Shown here one piece after another: positions 1 to 8,985 of a DNA stretch of 64,000 bases (position 1 is its first letter; each line of letters opens with the position of its first letter). The notes beneath the pieces were generated by a model. That model ran no database searches, was not told the origin of the DNA, and saw only the letters and a list, made by a program, of their open reading frames with translations. The position numbers were made by a program, and so were the translations under genes. Origin of the DNA: Halorussus halophilus (GTDB taxonomy: Archaea > Halobacteriota > Halobacteria > Halobacteriales > Haladaptataceae); contig NZ_CP044523.1 in NCBI RefSeq assembly GCF_008831545.1, positions 1,736,001-1,800,000 on the forward strand. Reading direction: 5' to 3'.

Positions 1-1424
1 AACAACCACTCCATCGGCGCGAGCGCCTCTACATCGACGGCGAGTGGCGCGACGCCGACGACGCCCTCGAAGTCACCGACCTCGCGGACGGCGGGACGTT
101 CGCGCAGGTCGCGGCGGCCAGCCCCGAACAGGCAGACGGCGCGCTCGCGGCGGCCCAACGCGCACAGGCCGAGATGCGCGAGACCACCATCCCCCAGCGC
201 GCGGAGTGGATGGACCAGATTGCAGACGGCCTTCTAGAGCACAAGGAAGAACTCGCGGAGGTCATCGTCCGCGAAGCAGGCAAGCCAATCTCGTCCGCGC
301 GCGGGGAAGTCGAGAGCGCGGCCGAACGGTTCCGCCGCGCGAAAGAAGAGATTCGCTCGATGAAGGGCGAGTTCCGCGAGGGCACCACCGACGGCCACGA
401 GGGCTGGAACGCCATCGTCAAGCACGAGCCAATCGGCACCGTGCTGGCGATTACGCCGTACAACTACCCCCTCGCGACGACCGCTCTCGAAGTCGCACCT
501 GCGCTGGCGGCGGGCAACTGCGTCGTCCAGAAACCCGCGAGCGACACTCCCGTGAGTGCCGCGATTCTCGCCGACGTGATTTCCGAGATTGGGCTTCCCG
601 ACGGCGCGTACAACTTCGTCTCGGGCCGCGGGAGCGCCATCGGCGACGTTCTCGCTGGCGACGACCGCATCAACATGGTTGCGATGACCGGGTCGTCGGC
701 CGCTGGCAAGCACGTCGCCAAGGAGAGCGGCATGGTCGAACTCCACATGGAACTCGGCGGCAACGCGCCCGCCGTCGTCTTCCCGGACGCGGACTTGGAC
801 GAGGTCGCAGGCGCGTGCGCGAAAGGTTCGTTCAAGTACGCCGGACAGCGTTGCTCGGCAGTGAGTCGCGTGCTGGCACACGAGTCGGTCCACGACGAGG
901 TAGTCGAGAAGATAGAGGCGGAGATGGATAGCTGGCAACCCGGCGACCTCTTCGACGAGGACACCGCGCTCGGGCCGCTCATCAACGAAGGACAGGCCGA
1001 GTGGGTCGAGGAACTGGTCGAGGACGCCGTCGAGAAAGGTGCGGAGGTCGTCCGCGGTGGCGAGCGCGACGGCACCACGTTCGAACCCACCCTCTTGGCG
1101 AACGTCCCCCACGACGCTCGCATCGTCCACGAAGAGCAGTTCGGCCCGGTCGCAGTCGTCACGACGTTCGAAGACCGCGAGGAAGCGATCGAAATCTCGA
1201 ACCACGGCGAACTGGCTCTCGACGCCGCCGTCTTCACCAAGGACTACGACCGCGCGATGGAGCTAGCCGACAAATTGGACGCAGGTGCAGTTCGCATCAA
1301 CGGCGCGCCGAGCCACGGACTCGGCGACGTGCCCTTCGGCGGGAACAAGGCCTCCGGCATCGGTCGCCAAGGGCTTCACGACACCATCGAAGAGATGGTC
1401 CGCGAGAAGAGTATCATCCTCTAA
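1..1424 (+). CDS. NAD(P)-dependent aldehyde dehydrogenase (5' end cut by window)
   Basis: The frame is open from base 3 to a TAA at 1422-1424, giving 473 visible residues. ALDH-family proteins are about 470-490 residues long, so only a few N-terminal residues are missing. The family motifs are visible: the general-base glutamate in ELGGN (codon near 750), the nucleophilic cysteine in GQRCSAVSR (Cys codon 852-854), a TGSS NAD-binding turn, and a C-terminal PFGGNKASGIGR. It oxidises an aldehyde to a carboxylic acid in the cytoplasm. The overall look is close to the lactaldehyde/succinate-semialdehyde/GapN-like group, but the substrate cannot be fixed from sequence. It converges on the next gene with a gap of 23 bp. 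Any ATG downstream, such as the one at 174, would delete the N-terminal part of the cofactor domain. Confidence 0.9.
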   Translation, partial: QPLHRRERLYIDGEWRDADDALEVTDLADGGTFAQVAAASPEQADGALAAAQRAQAEMRETTIPQRAEWMDQIADGLLEHKEELAEVIVREAGKPISSARGEVESAAERFRRAKEEIRSMKGEFREGTTDGHEGWNAIVKHEPIGTVLAITPYNYPLATTALEVAPALAAGNCVVQKPASDTPVSAAILADVISEIGLPDGAYNFVSGRGSAIGDVLAGDDRINMVAMTGSSAAGKHVAKESGMVELHMELGGNAPAVVFPDADLDEVAGACAKGSFKYAGQRCSAVSRVLAHESVHDEVVEKIEAEMDSWQPGDLFDEDTALGPLINEGQAEWVEELVEDAVEKGAEVVRGGERDGTTFEPTLLANVPHDARIVHEEQFGPVAVVTTFEDREEAIEISNHGELALDAAVFTKDYDRAMELADKLDAGAVRINGAPSHGLGDVPFGGNKASGIGRQGLHDTIEEMVREKSIIL

Positions 1425-1447
1425 TCCTGCGTTCGTCACGACGAATC

Positions 1448-2827
1448 TCATCGTTTTCCACGGACGTTCAGGACGTCGAGCAGTCGGCTTAGGAAGGACT
1501 CGCGCCGATTCAGGAACGACTCGCCCTCCGCTTCGGTCTCAGATTGTTCGTCCGAGTCGAGTTCCGTCATGGCGTTCGATTTGCCCTGCTGGGTCACGGC
1601 CCGGGAGCCGTCCGACTTCGATTGGTCGTTCGGTTCCGACGCGTCAGCAAATCCGAATTCGGTGGTAGGGTGTGCCGTTTCGGAGTCGTTCGTTCCGACC
1701 TTGGGGTAGGGAAACGGATGTGACTGCCACGACGACGGAAACGCGTGCCGCTCGGGAACGTCGAGTTCCGATAGTTCGTCCGCTGGCATGCCGCCACCGG
1801 TCCCCGACAGCGAAGCGATCTTCTCGGGTCCAGTCGCGTCGCCCGTCGCCACTGCCGCGGCGTCGGCCTTCGAGTAGACTGCGCCGTCCGCGTGGAACAG
1901 CCCGTTGACTCGCCCGCGTTCTCGTGGCGTCTTGAGGTACGCGGGTTTGAGCATCAGGCTCCAAAAGAAGTCACCGTCGATAGTTCCGTCGGCGGTTGCC
2001 CCCCGGACGGTCGGCCCGAGACTGGAGAGATTCGGAGCGAATCTCGACGGTGGCTCTTCGAGGGTGCGCTGCCACTCGGTACACCAGAGTGGCTTGTCGG
2101 TGTCCGTCCGGTCGGCGGCTGTGCGTTGTTTCTCTAAGTAGAACTTGGCCGCGGCCGGGTCCTTCGGGAGATTCATGTGGAACTGGTAGACGTCGAGGTC
2201 GTCGTCACGGTCGTACAGCCTCGCGTAGCGCACGTCTTTCGTCCCCATAGTCAGCGTAGCAGACGGGGCGGCGTCCCGAACCGCTCGGAGTGCGTCGAAG
2301 GCGAAGTCCCTGCGCGGGCGAACGTCGCCGGGTTCGTTCACGATTTCGGTGGCGAGCAACCGGTCGTCTTCGCCGAACGAAGTGGCCCACCAGCGGGAGA
2401 ACTGAATCGGCGAACCGTCGCCCTCGTCCCAGTTTCGTCGTTGGAGGATTCGGGGTCTAGAGGGTGAGTGAACCCCGAACGCACTGGCAGGGTCGGTGTT
2501 CCGGAGGTTCGATTTCTTCGGGGGTTGCTTCGGCGGAGCTTCGAAGAGAACGATGAGTGGGCGGATGCCGTGGTCTCGGCACGTCGAGAGGAAGTGTTCG
2601 GTGCGGTCGAACAACTGCGATGCGCCCTCTCGCCAGTACTCGTATGACGACCAGACGCGAACGCTGTCGAGGCCCAATCGGGCCGCGTAGCCGAGGTCAC
2701 GTTCGACGACGTCGCTCTCGTAGTTCGCCCAGAACTGATAGGCATTCCACGCGTCCTGTGGGAGATAGACCGCACCGCGAACGTTACTGAGTTCGGTCGG
2801 ACGCCGACGACCTCGTGGGCTCGCCAT
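1448..2827 (-). CDS. GH5-like cellulase-superfamily protein
   Basis: This 459-residue protein has a TIM-barrel glycosidase look. A probable acid/base glutamate sits in EIVNEPGD (E165), after a strand like that of clan-A hydrolases, and a second glutamate in LWCTEWQ (E251) fits the nucleophile position. The N-terminal segment GAVYLPQDAWNAYQFW resembles the first barrel strand of GH5-like 'sugar-binding cellulase-like' proteins of haloarchaea. No signal peptide is visible, so it may act in the cytoplasm or be exported by another route. The last 100 residues are polar, low-complexity and rich in S, E and D, and end in a basic RLLDVLNVRGKR tail. The substrate is unknown. It is divergent to orc1/cdc6 across the putative origin. 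Confidence 0.72.
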   Translation of the reverse strand: MASPRGRRRPTELSNVRGAVYLPQDAWNAYQFWANYESDVVERDLGYAARLGLDSVRVWSSYEYWREGASQLFDRTEHFLSTCRDHGIRPLIVLFEAPPKQPPKKSNLRNTDPASAFGVHSPSRPRILQRRNWDEGDGSPIQFSRWWATSFGEDDRLLATEIVNEPGDVRPRRDFAFDALRAVRDAAPSATLTMGTKDVRYARLYDRDDDLDVYQFHMNLPKDPAAAKFYLEKQRTAADRTDTDKPLWCTEWQRTLEEPPSRFAPNLSSLGPTVRGATADGTIDGDFFWSLMLKPAYLKTPRERGRVNGLFHADGAVYSKADAAAVATGDATGPEKIASLSGTGGGMPADELSELDVPERHAFPSSWQSHPFPYPKVGTNDSETAHPTTEFGFADASEPNDQSKSDGSRAVTQQGKSNAMTELDSDEQSETEAEGESFLNRRESFLSRLLDVLNVRGKR

Positions 2828-3112
2828 GCTCGCCGTATGAAAGCCAGTAGTCGTCCAAAAAGCTTTCCCGAAATGTGTACAGAAATATTGTTCTAGCCAT
2901 CGAACACGTCGTTTCGAATATTCCTTCTCATTTCTCTATTTAGTTCTCATAAATTCGGGGGTGCTCTCGGCAAGTCGAAATCCGACGCCCGCATCGAGTC
3001 CGTGTGATTCGTATGTGCGGCCGCGCCACGAGAAAGCCAGCCATACGACGAGTAACCATGATATCGCCAACCACCATTTCCGGTGTTTCATCTGTCCGAT
3101 GGTGTTTATATG

Positions 3113-3139
3113 TACCCCCACCCCTCTGTTCCGCTGAAT
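3113..3139 (-). repeat. ORB-like box 1 (minus orientation)
   Basis: Read on the minus strand it begins ATTCAGCGGAAC and ends AGGGGTGGGGGTA. It differs from box 2 at only 3 of 27 positions. The arrangement of a TTCAGCGGAA half followed by a G-string is the layout expected of an Orc1/Cdc6 recognition box. Confidence 0.72.
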
Positions 3140-3320
3140 CTCGTGAAACTGGTGGGGTTGGGATTTCCGCGAGCAGAATTTCGGCGTTCATTCTACACTA
3201 ATATAGACGAAATAGTCTTGATTGACTCTACTACGGATACTGTTTTCTCGTCTAGGACAAGAAGGTTCCCATTCTAAGTATCGCTACTGACCACTCCCCA
3301 CCCCTACCCTCCCGCACCAC

Positions 3321-3347
3321 ATTCAGCGGAACGAAGGGGTGGGGGTG
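3321..3347 (+). repeat. ORB-like box 2 (plus orientation)
   Basis: It begins ATTCAGCGGAAC and ends AGGGGTGGGGGTG. It is the inverted partner of box 1 and lies 48 bp before the GTG start of orc1/cdc6, so Orc binding here could also autoregulate the gene. Confidence 0.72.
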
Positions 3348-3394
3348 TCTTTTAAGCAAATCGTTCACATGAATCAGCGGAATCAACGGAACGG

Positions 3395-4654
3395 GTGGTT
3401 TCGATAACTACTTCACCCACCACCGACACCGACCTGCTAATGGGTTCTTTCGACTTCGTCCGCGAGTACTCTCCCTATACCAATCGGGAAGCCCTCTTGG
3501 ACGATTACACTCCGCAAGTACTGGTCGGCCGCGACGACGAACTGGACGAGTACCACGGTGCGCTCCAACCTGCCATCTACGGTGAACAGCCAGACAACAT
3601 CTTTCTCTACGGGAAGGCAGGCGTCGGCAAGACCGCGGCGACACGCTTCCTCCTGAACAAACTCGTCGAGAACGCAGAACAGTACGAAGACCTCACTATT
3701 CGTACCGAAATCATCAACTGCGACGGTCTCAACTCCAGTTACCGAGTCGCCAGCCACCTCGTTAACTCCATCCGAGACCCCTCGAACCACATCAGCGAGA
3801 CGGGCTACTCCCGCTCGCAAGTGTACGACATCATGTGGGACGAGTTGGACGACTACGGTGGCATCATCCTCATCGTACTGGACGAAATCGACCACCTGAA
3901 AGACGACTCCATCCTCTACCAACTCTCGCGTGCCCGCGAGAACGAGAACCTAACCGAAGCTCGCATCGGCCTCATCGGCATCAGCAACGACCTCACGTTC
4001 CGAGATTCGCTGTCACCGAAAGTTCGTTCTTCCCTCTGTGAACGCGCCATCTCCTTCTCGACGTACGACGCCAACGAACTCCGGGCAGTCCTCGACCAGC
4101 GCCGCAAAGTCGCGTTCAAGCCGGACGTGCTTACAGATGATGTTGTTCCCCTGTGCGCCGCGTTCGGTGCCCAAGAGTCAGGTGACGCCCGAAAGGCGCT
4201 CGATCTCCTGCTCAAGGCTGGCGACTTAGCCCGCGAGGAGAACGACGAAGTCGTCACCGAACAGCACGTCCGACGCGGCCGCGAACTGCTCGAACGCGAG
4301 CAAGTCGCCCGCGGCATCGCTGACCTCAACGACCACGAGCGACTGGTCGTCTACGCGCTGGCCACGCTCGAAGCCGAAGACGACACGCCAGCACGCTCCC
4401 GTGAAATCTACACCCGCTACAAATCTCTCTCCGACGCCGCTGGAAAGGACTCGCTGACCGCGCGCTGGCTCCGGGAACATCTGGACGACCTCGCCATGCT
4501 CGGCATCCTCAACGTCACCGAAATCAACGAAGGCTCGGCGGGCGGGAAGTACAGAGAGTACGACCTCCAACAAGACCTCGCCGTCGTCTTGGACGCGCTC
4601 GAAGAGACGCTCGAATCGATGGGCGTCCACACCAGCGTGAAAGGCTACCTCTAA
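3395..4654 (+). CDS. orc: Orc1/Cdc6 replication initiator
   Basis: This is a 419-residue AAA+ initiator of normal family length. The Walker A motif GKAGVGKT is at residues 73-80 and Walker B VLDEID at 161-166. A sensor-1-like GISN follows, and a C-terminal winged-helix region starts after about residue 310. The N-terminal segment with a Y-P-x-x-LVGRDDEL pattern is typical of archaeal Orc proteins. It binds origin recognition boxes and loads or recruits the MCM helicase. The frame opens at GTG 3395; an in-frame ATG at 3440 (residue 16) is a strong alternative start because conservation seems to begin there. It lies immediately beside the inverted ORB-like pair. Haloarchaea carry several orc paralogues, so which one this is (orc1-orc10 naming) cannot be told here. 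Confidence 0.93.
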   Translation: MVSITTSPTTDTDLLMGSFDFVREYSPYTNREALLDDYTPQVLVGRDDELDEYHGALQPAIYGEQPDNIFLYGKAGVGKTAATRFLLNKLVENAEQYEDLTIRTEIINCDGLNSSYRVASHLVNSIRDPSNHISETGYSRSQVYDIMWDELDDYGGIILIVLDEIDHLKDDSILYQLSRARENENLTEARIGLIGISNDLTFRDSLSPKVRSSLCERAISFSTYDANELRAVLDQRRKVAFKPDVLTDDVVPLCAAFGAQESGDARKALDLLLKAGDLAREENDEVVTEQHVRRGRELLEREQVARGIADLNDHERLVVYALATLEAEDDTPARSREIYTRYKSLSDAAGKDSLTARWLREHLDDLAMLGILNVTEINEGSAGGKYREYDLQQDLAVVLDALEETLESMGVHTSVKGYL

Positions 4655-4750
4655 CTTTCCCACGAAAAGCGACCGCCGAGACCTGTAGAACGGCGAACTA
4701 ATACGCTCCCCTCTTTCGATTCTCATCGATGATAACGGGCTGGTAGTTTT

Positions 4751-5641
4751 ATGAAAGAGAGGTTTCTCGTAAGGAACGTAGGCAGAAAGATGGTCTCGAA
4801 GGCGTTCTTCACGGGGTCGCGTTACCTCGTGGAAGACAACGACGGGCGGCAAGACTACCTCCGATACAACGGAGAGCGATTTCTCCAGTCGCTGGCCACC
4901 GCGGGCCAGTGGGTCGCCGACACGCCGATAGACGCGGACGAAGCGAAGACCGCGTACCTGAAAGCACTCGTGACGCTCAACGACGCGTACTTCGAGGCAC
5001 GACAGTACGAGGACTCCGCGAAGGGGAACTTCTTCAAACACGACGAGACGGCCGAGCGACGGTTCCGCATCACGACCGCCGAACGTCTCACCGACGCTAT
5101 CGAGAACTTGCGCACCCTTTTCAGTGCGCACGACGCACTGCTCTCAGCCATCGAGAACGCGAACGAGACGGCGGCGGACTCGATTGGCAGTGAACTACGC
5201 ACGAGTCTGCTCGCCCACACCGACCAGGCAATCGCAGCGGGCTGGTTTCCCACCGTTCGGGCGTACTTCTACAGTCTCACCCCCGGAGAGAACATCTCGG
5301 AAGGGCGCGAGCGTCGAAAACAACGGGTCGTCGGTTCAGAGACGCTCCCCGGACTCGACGAACTGCTCGGCAAGTTCACCTTCGAGAAACTGACCGACCG
5401 CGACATGCGCCGCATCCGCACCACCAATCAGTCGTCGCCCGGTCCGGACACCGGCACGTGGCAACGACTCAAAGAGCGATACGCGTGGTTGGTCGAACGC
5501 GGTGCGCTTCGGTCCAGTCCGGACGACTGCGAAGACACGAACCCCCGTCCGCACACTGCGTCCGACCGGCAAACGCGAACCGACCATCAGACGCCGTCCG
5601 ACCACCAGACGCAATCCGACCAGCGAACCCCCTCTAACTAG
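4751..5641 (+). CDS. Hypothetical protein, repeat-tailed
   Basis: This 296-residue protein is not recognised. It has high coding quality (acidic, haloarchaeal codon use) and is predicted to be mostly helical, with no membrane segment or signal. The C-terminal 35 residues are an imperfect six-residue repeat (TDHQTP / SDHQTQ / SDQRTP) encoded by 18-bp DNA repeats at about 5565-5635, a sign of slippage expansion. An in-frame ATG at 4790 (residue 14, MVSKAFFTGSRYL) is an alternative start. It lies 96 bp downstream of orc1/cdc6 in the same direction, but the gap suggests its own promoter. Confidence 0.6.
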   Translation: MKERFLVRNVGRKMVSKAFFTGSRYLVEDNDGRQDYLRYNGERFLQSLATAGQWVADTPIDADEAKTAYLKALVTLNDAYFEARQYEDSAKGNFFKHDETAERRFRITTAERLTDAIENLRTLFSAHDALLSAIENANETAADSIGSELRTSLLAHTDQAIAAGWFPTVRAYFYSLTPGENISEGRERRKQRVVGSETLPGLDELLGKFTFEKLTDRDMRRIRTTNQSSPGPDTGTWQRLKERYAWLVERGALRSSPDDCEDTNPRPHTASDRQTRTDHQTPSDHQTQSDQRTPSN

Positions 5642-5706
5642 CGGCAATCGCTGAGTACCGCGGCAAGCCCTGACTATTGTGGCAACCGATGACTACAGCG
5701 GCAACC
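5640..5706. repeat. Imperfect tandem repeat of about 20 bp, 3-4 copies
   Basis: Units built around GCGGCAA...TGACTA recur from 5640 to 5706. They bridge the two convergent stop codons of the flanking genes: the TAG of the upstream gene is at 5639-5641 and that of the minus-strand gene at 5693-5695. It is probably a slippage product at a gene junction. Confidence 0.55.
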
Positions 5707-6382
5707 ACTCGGTCGTGATGTCCTCGTCCACGAGGTGCCAACGTTGCTCTACCTGCTCGTCGTCCCGACGAACTTCGACGACTGCGTCGAACAGCGGTCG
5801 GAGCGAGCGGACGACTTCGGAGTCGAACGTTGCCGAGACGTGGTAGTGGGCCATCCCGTTGACCCCCGTCACCGTCTCGGAGAGTCTGAGCAGGAACCGA
5901 CGGAGGTCTCGCCGTTCGTACTCGCCGACCAGCGGCGTCAGCGAGTCGAAACAGACGCGCAACTCTGCGGGCGATAGCGGGCCAGAATCCGCTTCGAACG
6001 TCTCGATAGCTTCCTCGACGGCGGTCTCCAAGGCATCCAAGTCAGCCTCGACAGGCGCGACGCGGACCGACGACTCGCCGGGTCCGTCGGCGGACGTACC
6101 ACGGGACACGCCGTCCCAGTCGAGAATCGTCGCCGAATCCCTGGCCGTCCGCGCTCGAACCGCTTCGAGTCGAGCGCGAGCGGTCGTGGGCGTCGCGTCG
6201 GTCGTCACGAGAAGCCGACGCCGCGGCTTCGCGTCTGACTCGCCCAGCAAGCGTTCGCACGCCACCGGCAGTGCGTCGGTCCCGACGACCAAGATGTTGC
6301 TCCCGTTCTGCTTGAGCGTCGAGAGTCGATGCCGAAACCTCGCTGCCGCTTCGGGACTCCCCCTTCCTACCTCCCCACACAT
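5693..6382 (-). CDS. DUF7504-like (HTR-like) protein
   Basis: The protein has 229 residues from the ATG at 6382. The longer open frame upstream (to 6652) is Arg/Ser-rich and overlaps the next promoter, so it is rejected. It starts with a strand-loop NILVVGTDALPVAC, like the degenerate P-loop/RecA fold of the haloarchaeal HTR-like (DUF7504) family, and has the family-typical PLVGEYERRDLRRFLLRL and VNGMAHYHV segments. No intact Walker A motif is seen, so ATP hydrolysis is doubtful. A role in signalling is often suggested for this family but is not shown by the sequence. It is divergent from the oxidoreductase gene. Confidence 0.65.
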   Translation of the reverse strand: MCGEVGRGSPEAAARFRHRLSTLKQNGSNILVVGTDALPVACERLLGESDAKPRRRLLVTTDATPTTARARLEAVRARTARDSATILDWDGVSRGTSADGPGESSVRVAPVEADLDALETAVEEAIETFEADSGPLSPAELRVCFDSLTPLVGEYERRDLRRFLLRLSETVTGVNGMAHYHVSATFDSEVVRSLRPLFDAVVEVRRDDEQVEQRWHLVDEDITTEWLPL

Positions 6383-6507
6383 TGAATCACTAATGACGGT
6401 AATGTATACAATAAGTGTTTCGGGTTTGTGAAACACTACCACCCTAGTCTCGGCAAGAAACCGGGGGAAGCGAGGCCTTTCGAGTGTCGCCCGCCGAGTA
6501 GCCACCG

Positions 6508-7605
6508 ATGAGCGAGGACCTGTTCGCGCCGTTGTCGATTCGAGAGACGACCGTCCGCAATCGAGTGATGGTCTCGCCGATGTGCCAGTACTCCTGTGAC
6601 GAAGACGGCCTCGCAACCGACTGGCACGAGACACACCTCGGGAGTCGGGCAACGGGCGGGGCCGGAATCGTCATGACGGAAGCGACTGCCATCGAACCGC
6701 GCGGGCGCATCTCACCGAACGACCTCGGCATCTGGAGCGACGACCACGCCGACGCGCTCGCCCCGATTGCAGAGTTCGCCAAAGACCGAGGAGCAACCCC
6801 TGCTATCCAACTCGCCCACGCCGGACGCAAGGCGAGCAAGACGCCCCCGTGGGACGGCAGCGAACCACTGCAACCCGACGAGGGCGGGTGGGAGACACTC
6901 GCCCCGAGCGCGAAGCCGTACCCCTTCGAGGACGCGACGCCACCCCGAACCAGAAAGATGACCCGCAACGACATCGACGGCCTCAAGGAGGATTTCGTCG
7001 CCGCCGCCGAGCGCGCCCGAGACGCTGGCTTCGAAATCGCGGAGGTCCACGCCGCCCACGGCTACCTCCTCCACGAGTTCCTCTCGCCCGTGACGAACCA
7101 GCGCGACGACGAGTACGGCGGCGACTTCGAAGGCCGCACGAGACTCGTGCGCGAGATAACCGAGGAAGTTCGGGGCGTCTGGCCCGACGACAAACCAGTC
7201 TTCGTGCGCGTCTCCGCCACCGACTGGCTCCCGGACCGCGAGTCGTGGACCGTCGAGGACACCGCTGAACTCGCGCCACTGCTCGCCGAAGTCGGCGCGG
7301 ACCTCGTGGACGTGAGCGCGGGGGGCATCCACCCCGACCAGCAGATTCCCAGTTCAGGGCCGAACTACCAAGTGCCCTACGCGGAGCGAGTTAGCGAGAA
7401 CACCGACGCGCTGGTCGGCGCAGTCGGCGGCATCACCGAACCGAAGCAGGCCGACGCCCTGATTCGCAACGACCGCGCGGACCTCGCCATCGTCGGCCGC
7501 GAGCATCTTCGAGACCCGTACTTCACGCTCCACGCCGCCGAGGAACTGGACGCTGGCGACAGGGTAGAGTGGCCGATTCAGTACCGACGCGCAGTCGGGA
7601 AGTAA
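6508..7605 (+). CDS. NADH:flavin oxidoreductase, Old Yellow Enzyme family (YqjM-like)
   Basis: This 365-residue FMN TIM-barrel enzyme belongs to the thermophilic-like YqjM subgroup. It has the N-terminal FMN segment MVSPMCQYS, QLAHAGRKA, the active-site pattern EVHAAHGYLLHEFLSP...NQRDDEYGG, and a C-terminal phosphate-binding region IVGREHLRDPYF. It reduces activated C=C bonds with NAD(P)H. The length is normal for the family. The start is the ATG at 6508, and no longer in-frame ATG precedes it. It is transcribed alone, divergent from the DUF7504-like gene. Confidence 0.9.
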   Translation: MSEDLFAPLSIRETTVRNRVMVSPMCQYSCDEDGLATDWHETHLGSRATGGAGIVMTEATAIEPRGRISPNDLGIWSDDHADALAPIAEFAKDRGATPAIQLAHAGRKASKTPPWDGSEPLQPDEGGWETLAPSAKPYPFEDATPPRTRKMTRNDIDGLKEDFVAAAERARDAGFEIAEVHAAHGYLLHEFLSPVTNQRDDEYGGDFEGRTRLVREITEEVRGVWPDDKPVFVRVSATDWLPDRESWTVEDTAELAPLLAEVGADLVDVSAGGIHPDQQIPSSGPNYQVPYAERVSENTDALVGAVGGITEPKQADALIRNDRADLAIVGREHLRDPYFTLHAAEELDAGDRVEWPIQYRRAVGK

Positions 7606-7705
7606 GGGGGACGACGAAGTCGCACCCCGCGTCTTCGCGCATCGCCACGACACGTCGTAACACACCGAAGCAACCTATTTGTCGGTCCACCGTGCCTCTC
7701 CGAGC

Positions 7706-8932
7706 ATGGACTACCGCTCGCTTCCTGACGAGAGGACGAAGCAGTTTCAGGACTACCTCCAGTACGCTTTCAGCCCCGAAAAGGGCCCGCAGGACGACCA
7801 CGACTGGGACCCAGACGAGCAACCGGGCGAGGCCCGCGCGCTCTTCTCGGGCGACGAGATGCTCTGTGTCTGTCGCCACTACTGGTTTCGCGTGCGACTG
7901 CGGGGCCGCTGGCACGAGATGCCCGGTCTCTCTGCCGTCGCCTCGCCGCCGGAGCATCGCCGGAAGGGACACATCGAACGACTGCTCGTAGAGTCGCTCG
8001 CGGAGTACCGCGAACGCGGCGACTACCTGACCGCGCTGTGGGCGTTCAAGCATCCGTTCTACGCGAAGTACGGGTGGGGACTCTGCCAGAAGTTCGTCGA
8101 GTACGACTGTTCGCCCGACGTGCTGACGTTCGCACGAGACTCGGCCAGCGGCGAGTTCCGCCGTCTCGAAGCCGACGACTACGAACAGTTGGAACCAGTG
8201 CTGGCGGCCCACGGCGAAGCGTACGAACTCGCCATGGAGTACTCCGAGCAGTGGTGGCGAAAGCGCGTCTTCGAAGCGCACAACGAAGACCCCTACGTCT
8301 ACGCGTGGGCGGACGACGACGGGGAGGTACGCGGCTACCTCGTCTACTGGGTCAAAGAGGGCGACGACGGCAAGCGACTGTTCGTCCGAGACCACGCCTA
8401 CGCCGACGAGGAGGCGTATCTGAACCTCCTGCGCTTCTGCGCCAACCACGACTCGCAGGTCGAGACCATCAAATTCTTCGAACCGAACGAGACGACGCTG
8501 TTCGACCGCGTCGACGACCCCGCCGAACTGAACTGCGAAGTCAAGCCGGGTCCGATGGTCCGACTCGTGGACGTTCCGGCGGCTATCGAAGCACTCGACT
8601 ACTCAGACGTGACCGGCGAGTTCACGCTCTCTGTAACCGACCCGCTGGCGGAGTGGAACGACCGGACCTTCCGAGTCGTGGTGGAGAGCGGCCTAGCGAC
8701 TTGCGAGCCAATCGACGCCAGCGTAACCACCGACGCAGATGCCGACCCAGAGCCAGAGCCAGACGCCGACGTTCGGACGAACGTCAGCACGCTCTCGCAA
8801 CTGTACGTCGGCTACCACTCTGTCGCGGACGCAACGACGCTCGGCACGCTCGAAGTCGCCGACTCGACTGTCGAAGCACTCCTCGCGGCGATATTCCCCG
8901 CTCGCCCGGTCTTCCTCCGCGAAGGATTCTGA
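7706..8932 (+). CDS. GNAT N-acetyltransferase, Eis-like
   Basis: The protein has 408 residues. The N-terminal half carries a GNAT acetyl-CoA signature (LSAVASPPEHRRKGHIERLL, about residues 75-94). A second GNAT-like middle domain and a C-terminal SCP2/sterol-carrier-like domain follow (FTLSVTDPLAEWNDRTFRV). This three-part layout is that of Eis-family acetyltransferases. ATG 7706 is chosen over the upstream TTG 7679 because a TATA-like CCTATTTG sits about 28 nt before it, the usual spacing for a leaderless haloarchaeal message. The substrate is unknown; an amine or aminoglycoside-like group is typical for the family. Confidence 0.85.
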   Translation: MDYRSLPDERTKQFQDYLQYAFSPEKGPQDDHDWDPDEQPGEARALFSGDEMLCVCRHYWFRVRLRGRWHEMPGLSAVASPPEHRRKGHIERLLVESLAEYRERGDYLTALWAFKHPFYAKYGWGLCQKFVEYDCSPDVLTFARDSASGEFRRLEADDYEQLEPVLAAHGEAYELAMEYSEQWWRKRVFEAHNEDPYVYAWADDDGEVRGYLVYWVKEGDDGKRLFVRDHAYADEEAYLNLLRFCANHDSQVETIKFFEPNETTLFDRVDDPAELNCEVKPGPMVRLVDVPAAIEALDYSDVTGEFTLSVTDPLAEWNDRTFRVVVESGLATCEPIDASVTTDADADPEPEPDADVRTNVSTLSQLYVGYHSVADATTLGTLEVADSTVEALLAAIFPARPVFLREGF

Positions 8933-8985
8933 CCGACTTCCGGCGACCGGACAAACTCTTTACCGTTCGACACCTACGCCCAAAC

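Larger units (their letters stand above)
2828..3394. other. Putative replication origin between the GH5-like gene and orc1/cdc6
   Basis: This 567-bp gap contains no credible gene. It holds two near-identical 27-bp G-string-containing boxes in inverted orientation (3113-3139 and 3321-3347) about 180 bp apart. The spacer between them (about 3150-3290) and the stretch 2876-2960 are clearly AT-richer than the surroundings and could serve as duplex-unwinding elements. A third partial match (AATCAGCGGAA, from 3372) lies just before the orc start, and a C-rich run (3294-3318) precedes the second box. Established knowledge: haloarchaeal origins usually adjoin an orc1/cdc6 gene and have inverted ORBs with a G-string flanking an AT-rich region. 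That this site fires is inference. Confidence 0.7.

Noticed and set aside
6383-6652. N-terminal extension of the DUF7504-like protein
   Set aside because: The extension is Arg/Ser-rich and runs into the coding region of the divergent oxidoreductase. ATG 6382 gives a normal start.
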